Shown here: positions 59,643-63,096 of the stretch, piece after piece
How the letters are laid out: each line of letters begins with the position of its first letter
How positions within the stretch are numbered: the first letter of the stretch is position 1
Origin: CALJFL01 sp039964455
GTDB taxonomy: Bacteria > Pseudomonadota > Gammaproteobacteria > Pseudomonadales > Halieaceae
Assembly: GCA_039964455.1 (NCBI GenBank)
Contig: JBDVXK010000020.1
Location: 1-63,096 of the forward strand
Direction of reading: 5' to 3'
DNA: 63,096 nt
Position numbers and translations under genes: made by a program
Notes under the pieces: generated by a model
Databases searched by the model: none
What the model was told of the DNA's origin: nothing
Seen by the model: only the letters and a program-made list of their open reading frames with translations

Positions 59643-59658
59643 ACTTTGGGACCAAAGT
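59643..59658. repeat. Perfect palindrome upstream of the DUF6763 gene
   Basis: ACTTTGG (59643-59649) and CCAAAGT (59652-59658) around a 2-base centre, 21-36 bases before ATG 59622. It could be an operator; if translation started at 59682 it would be coding. Confidence 0.45.
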
Positions 59659-59829
59659 ATCACGCTGGTAAAACCTGTCCATTATGCGCAAAGGGTCTAA
59701 AAATAGAGCTCGAAATTACCTTAAATCGAAGAGAAAAAGTTTTTTAACGGGATCAAGTGCTTGCGAAAACTATCGAGAGTTGACTTCAGCATGGTCAGCC
59801 CTTTATATAGCCGTTGTCTATTAAAGGCA

Positions 59830-59869
59830 GCGTCTGGACAGAATAAAATTGTCTAAAAAGCGTCTAGAC
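59830..59869. repeat. Direct repeat upstream of the MscS gene
   Basis: GCGTCTGGAC (59830-59839) and GCGTCTAGAC (59860-59869), nine of ten bases identical, starts 30 bp apart (close to three helical turns). A possible -10 TAAAAT (59844-59849) lies between them with a weak -35 TTAAAG at 59821-59826. Confidence 0.4.
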
Positions 59870-59894
59870 CCCTTATCCGCTGGAGCCCAGGTTT

Positions 59895-60989
59895 GTGAAC
59901 ACATTATTACAGTATTTTTCTGATTTTGAAGCTACAGAAGGAGTGCCAGCGGAGTTGCTCACTCTAGCCATGTTGCTGGTCCTGGGCGCCGCAGCTCATG
60001 TGTTGCTGTCGTTTTTCGTTGGCCGGCTGCATAAGCTCGCTGAGGGTAGCTTCATGCGCTGGGACGATATTCTCATGACGGCTTTGCATACCCCACTGCG
60101 TATGGCTCTCTGGGTGTTTTTGCTTTATCTGGCTCTGGATGTCTATCCGGCGACAGTCAGCCTTAAGGCCATGCTATTGAAGGCTGTTGATACCGCTTTG
60201 GTACTGCTGGTCGCCTGGTTTCTGCACCGCTTGATCTGGGGGGTTGAGCACGATTTTCTGGAGCGCGATGGCTATCTCAACGCCTCCGATGACCGCGCGA
60301 CTGTGCGTGCCACCGCTAAGCTGTTACGGGTGACGCTCTGGGTACTGACCAGCCTTATGGTGCTGCAATCGCTGGGTGTTTCGGTGTCGGGCTTGCTGGC
60401 TTTCGGTGGTATCGGCGGTATAGCTGTAGGTTTTGCGGCGAAGGATCTGTTGGCGAACTTCTTTGGCGGTCTGGGAATCTATCTCGACCGGCCCTTCACC
60501 GTAGGCGACTGGATTCGTTCGCCCGATAAAGAGGTGGAGGGCACCGTGGAGGATATTGGCTGGCGGGTTACCCGTATTCGAACATTCGATCAAAGGCCGC
60601 TCTACGTCCCGAACTCCGTATTCAGTCAAATCGCCATCCAGAATCCGACACGTATGTTTAACCGACGCATCTATGAAACTATAGGTCTTCGTTACGAGGA
60701 CGCGGACAAAGTCGCCAAGATTGTCGATGAGGTCAGGTCCATGCTGGAGCAACATGATGCCATCGACCTCAATCGCACCCTGATCGTCAACTTTGTGTCC
60801 TTCGGTGCTTCCTCTCTGGATTTCTTTGTATACACCTTTACCCGCACCACCGCCTGGGTCGAATACCACGCGATCAAGCAGGACATACTCTTGAAAATAC
60901 TTGCGATTATCCACGCTAACGACGCTGATGTGGCGTTCCCCACACGCACGTTACATGTGGAAGCGGCCCAACCGGAGCCAAGTTTGTGA
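59895..60989 (+). CDS. MscS-family mechanosensitive channel
   Basis: A 364-residue small-conductance mechanosensitive channel of the YbdG/YnaI-like size class, with about five membrane helices before residue 185. The pore-lining helix and following beta domain are marked by 'GIGGIAVGFAAKDLLANFFG' and 'GLGIYLDRPFTVGDWI', then 'VEDIGWRVTRIRTFDQRPL' and 'YVPNSVF'. It releases solutes on hypo-osmotic shock. GTG 59895 follows a weak GGAGCCCAGG site. It overlaps the phosphorylase gene by 4 bases. Confidence 0.92.
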   Translation: MNTLLQYFSDFEATEGVPAELLTLAMLLVLGAAAHVLLSFFVGRLHKLAEGSFMRWDDILMTALHTPLRMALWVFLLYLALDVYPATVSLKAMLLKAVDTALVLLVAWFLHRLIWGVEHDFLERDGYLNASDDRATVRATAKLLRVTLWVLTSLMVLQSLGVSVSGLLAFGGIGGIAVGFAAKDLLANFFGGLGIYLDRPFTVGDWIRSPDKEVEGTVEDIGWRVTRIRTFDQRPLYVPNSVFSQIAIQNPTRMFNRRIYETIGLRYEDADKVAKIVDEVRSMLEQHDAIDLNRTLIVNFVSFGASSLDFFVYTFTRTTAWVEYHAIKQDILLKILAIIHANDADVAFPTRTLHVEAAQPEPSL

Positions 60990-61735
60990 AGCGCTTGGCC
61001 GTGATAGGCGGCACGGGACTTGATCAGTTGGCAGGCCTGGTGATCAATGAGTCCCATAACGTGGATACACCTTACGGTGCGCCATCCCGTGCAGTGGAAG
61101 AGGGTAGCCTGGATGGTTATCCGGTGTTCTTTTTACACCGTCACGGCAGCCCTGGGGCAATTCCACCGCATAGCGTGAATTACCGGGCCAACATCTGGGC
61201 GCTGAAGTCTTTGGGGGTTACCGACATCGTTGGCATTAATGCGGTTGGGGGCATCAGTCCCGGGGCCAGACCGGGCACCCTGGTCGTTCCGGATCAGGTG
61301 ATCGATTACACCTGGGGGCGGGAGCACACGTTTGACGATGGTTCTTCGGGCGAAATGCAGCACATCGACTTTACCGAGCCTTACGATCGGTCGCTGCGGC
61401 TGGCGGTGCTGGACTGTGTTAATGCCCGTGATATCGCGCACATTGATAGCGGGGTGCATGGCGTAACCCAGGGACCGCGTCTGGAGACAGCAGCAGAGAT
61501 TCAGCGCATGGCGCGCGACGCCTGTGATGTTGTTGGTATGACTGGCATGCCTGAGGCGTCCCTGGCCCGCGAAGCCGGTCTGGCTTATGTCTCTGTGTGT
61601 ATGGTGGTTAACGCCGCCGCCGGGCTGGACGATCTGCCCCTGTCGCTGGCGATGATGAAGGAAATTCTGCAGCGCGAAGCGGCGGTCGTAGGTGACGTTT
61701 TACGCGGGCTACTGGCTAGCAGCTACTTGAGCTAG
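60986..61735 (+). CDS. S-methyl-5'-thioinosine phosphorylase
   Basis: A 249-residue purine nucleoside phosphorylase. Phosphate site 'GGTGLD' near 8-13 and 'LHRHGSPGAIPPH' (R52, H53); the substrate loop 'VGMTGMPEASLAREAGLAY' at about 183-201. The base-contact position is Asn (N209 in 'VCMVVNAAAGLDD'), as in 6-oxopurine phosphorylases, not Asp as in methylthioadenosine phosphorylase, so methylthioinosine is the likely substrate, as for the Pseudomonas homologue (PA3004) in the same neighbourhood. It recycles methylthioadenosine after deamination. Its start overlaps mscS (GTGA). Confidence 0.85.
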   Translation: MKRLAVIGGTGLDQLAGLVINESHNVDTPYGAPSRAVEEGSLDGYPVFFLHRHGSPGAIPPHSVNYRANIWALKSLGVTDIVGINAVGGISPGARPGTLVVPDQVIDYTWGREHTFDDGSSGEMQHIDFTEPYDRSLRLAVLDCVNARDIAHIDSGVHGVTQGPRLETAAEIQRMARDACDVVGMTGMPEASLAREAGLAYVSVCMVVNAAAGLDDLPLSLAMMKEILQREAAVVGDVLRGLLASSYLS

Positions 61736-62736
61736 CGCGCCTCTTCTTTCTCGGCATCCGCGAGCGCGATGTCTTCCAGTTCCTCGGCGGACACGGGGAG
61801 TATTTTGACCACAATGCCCAGCATGGGATGGTCTATGTAGTGAACTTCGTTGCTGCGCATGCGGCGTTTCTGGTCCATCAGGATGGCGTGACGCCACGGA
61901 TAGACCGGCCCGCTAGCAACTGTCATTGGCATACCCGCTTCGTCGACAGAGGGTGCAGTCTCAGAGACATAATAATTATCTGAAGTCGCCGAGGGCGGCT
62001 CAATGATGATCAGCGATGGCGGCCCCATGGGCGGTGCCGGCATGGTCCACTGTGCTGGCAGGTAATCGCCCGTCGTGTTGAGCCATAAATTGGTTTGTAT
62101 GTGCAGGTAGCGCGACAGGTAAAATTTTACGCTGCCCTGTAGTCGCGGCCAGGACTGCTGATCTCCCGACCTGTCGATAATAATAGGCAGCGCCTGTTCT
62201 TCGCTGCGCATGGGTTGCAGCCAGGTTTGGTGGAACAGGGTTTTGAAACGGCCGGTTCTTTGCATATAGGCGGCCTTGCCTCGGAATTCCAGCTCCGAAA
62301 GCGGCCTGGGTGTAAATGCGGCGGGTGTCAGGGGGGCTTGCTGTACTGAAGTGTCTGCCTGTCCAGCGCCGTTGTCCGTGCCGCTATCGACAGTCTGTTG
62401 TCTGGGGATGTCACTGGCCGCAGCCGTTTCCAAGGCCAGATTGATTGTCTGCACGCCGCGGGCATCAAGGCTGCTCTCGCCATCGGGGTAGGCACGCTGG
62501 TTCTTTTCAATCTGTGCTTCGTCGATCAGGAAGCGGCCTGTTTTCGGATAGGCCAGAGGAGGTGCCGGGTCCCAGCGTTCTGCGCTGCCTGCATTGGCGC
62601 TTTCGTGACTGAAGATCATCAGTTCTACCCGGAACCAACGCTGGCTGTCGGTGCTCTGACTGAAGGCGGGCAGGGCGCCCGACAGCATTGCGAAAAGGGC
62701 TACCGAGTGGACCCAGGTGAATCGTGTTGTTCTCAT
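61732..62736 (-). CDS. CsiV-family periplasmic protein
   Basis: A 334-residue exported protein: signal peptide to about residue 26 ('LFAMLSGALPAFS'), then 'WFRVELMIFSHES' and a C-terminal region with 'LSRYLHIQTNLWLN' and 'RMRSNEVHYIDHPMLGIVVKI'. CsiV was described in Caulobacterales-independent gammaproteobacteria (Vibrio) as a periplasmic protein needed for D-amino-acid responses; the placement beside mfd matches Pseudomonas. It shares one base with the mfd stop, so they are co-transcribed, and overlaps the convergent phosphorylase by 4 bases. Confidence 0.78.
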   Translation of the reverse strand: MRTTRFTWVHSVALFAMLSGALPAFSQSTDSQRWFRVELMIFSHESANAGSAERWDPAPPLAYPKTGRFLIDEAQIEKNQRAYPDGESSLDARGVQTINLALETAAASDIPRQQTVDSGTDNGAGQADTSVQQAPLTPAAFTPRPLSELEFRGKAAYMQRTGRFKTLFHQTWLQPMRSEEQALPIIIDRSGDQQSWPRLQGSVKFYLSRYLHIQTNLWLNTTGDYLPAQWTMPAPPMGPPSLIIIEPPSATSDNYYVSETAPSVDEAGMPMTVASGPVYPWRHAILMDQKRRMRSNEVHYIDHPMLGIVVKILPVSAEELEDIALADAEKEEAR

Positions 62737-63096
62737 CAGGCAGCGTCTTCCGTTGCGTCGGCTTCGAATGTATTGAGCAGGTCTTCAATAAATTGTTGGC
62801 GCTCAATTGGCTCTGGTAGTTCCTGGTCGAATCGTAAGCGGGTAGCGCCGGTAAGGCGGTAGGCTAGAGGATCGGACTGTACCAATGTGACCAGGCTCAT
62901 CGGGCTGACCCTGGTGGTTTCCTTGAAATCGATGTTACCACTCTGTGCTCCAACCTCAATGCCGCGAATGCCGAGTTGCTGGGCACGGGTGCGCAGCCTT
63001 GCCAATTGAAACAAGTGGCCCACCTGCTCTGGCAACAGGCCGAAGCGGTCGATCATCTCGACCTGAATGCTGCGTAATTCACTGACGATGGCCGCC
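62736..63096 (-). CDS. mfd: Transcription-repair coupling factor Mfd, C-terminal part
   Basis: The reading frame is open to the window edge; about 120 C-terminal residues are visible. 'LRSIQVEMIDRFGLLPEQV' across the edge is the hallmark just before the autoinhibitory D7 domain, which follows ('LFQLARLRTRAQQLGIRGIEV'). Mfd removes RNA polymerase stalled at lesions and recruits UvrA. The stop overlaps the csiV start by one base. Confidence 0.93.
   Translation of the reverse strand, partial: AAIVSELRSIQVEMIDRFGLLPEQVGHLFQLARLRTRAQQLGIRGIEVGAQSGNIDFKETTRVSPMSLVTLVQSDPLAYRLTGATRLRFDQELPEPIERQQFIEDLLNTFEADATEDAA

Overview
The window looks like core chromosome of a marine-type gammaproteobacterium. 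The family set and gene order resemble Pseudomonas and, more closely, Halieaceae/Cellvibrionales-like bacteria: leuCDB-asd-fimV-truA-trpF, accD-folC-dedD-cvpA-purF-metZ, moxR-DUF58-tgpA, glnS-cysS, dnaX-ybaB-recR-rnd and topA...lexA...MTIP-csiV-mfd. That placement is an inference from gene content. Base composition is fairly GC-rich by eye (about 60% in most lines I looked at). I found no rRNA, CRISPR array, insertion sequence or prophage gene.

Layout. 1-1.25 kb: the 3' end of a GFA-family gene, a flavodoxin-like protein and a hotdog thioesterase. 1.25-6.5 kb: a LysR regulator divergent from leuC-leuD-leuB, then asd; the shared intergenic region holds two overlapping divergent promoters and a LysR-type box. 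6.7-18.7 kb: fimV, truA, trpF-trpB-trpA, accD, folC, dedD, cvpA, purF, metZ. 18.8-22.7 kb: MoxR ATPase, DUF58 protein and the TgpA-like transglutaminase. 22.8-25.4 kb: acnB on the minus strand behind a clear terminator. 25.6-31.2 kb: DUF1289 protein, miaE, lpxH, ppiB, glnS, cysS. 31.4-32.75 kb: tRNA-Pro(TGG), tRNA-His(GTG), an AT-richer 1.1 kb stretch with one exported protein of unknown function, and tRNA-Arg(TCT).

32.8-41.9 kb is the most accessory-like block: a 4-hydroxybutyryl-CoA dehydratase-like (HpaB superfamily) enzyme, a two-gene module of a membrane-anchored TAXI solute-binding protein plus a dCache membrane protein with no output domain, and an MFP-RND-TetR efflux operon with a probable operator in front. 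41.98-42.09 kb is the SRP RNA gene ffs. 42.25-50.7 kb is a long co-directional run: dnaX (with a convincing programmed -1 frameshift site), ybaB, recR, rnd, ycgL, ycgN, a small membrane protein, an exported VWA protein, a MoxR ATPase and a CoxE-like VWA protein. 50.7-53.5 kb carries three minus-strand genes (TrmH-family methyltransferase, AraC and IclR regulators). 53.6-58.5 kb: a glutaredoxin-like protein, a UspA protein, a membrane-anchored unknown, topA, a DUF6586-like protein and an 83-aa unknown. 58.5-59.2 kb: lexA with two SOS boxes. 59.3-63.1 kb: a DUF6763-like protein, an MscS channel, S-methyl-5'-thioinosine phosphorylase, csiV and the 3' end of mfd.

Functionally the window combines leucine, tryptophan, lysine/threonine/methionine precursor, purine, fatty-acid and folate biosynthesis with tRNA charging and modification, replication and repair, and the SOS switch. 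Genes are tightly packed: many stop/start overlaps (trpF/trpB, accD/folC, glnS/cysS, recR/rnd, TAXI/dCache, topA/DUF6586, mscS/MTIP) and several convergent pairs that overlap by a few bases. No gene-free stretch exceeds 300 bases once ffs is counted. The best candidates for something undescribed are the TAXI-dCache pair and the neighbouring 4-hydroxybutyryl-CoA dehydratase-like enzyme with a shortened metal-ligand loop.
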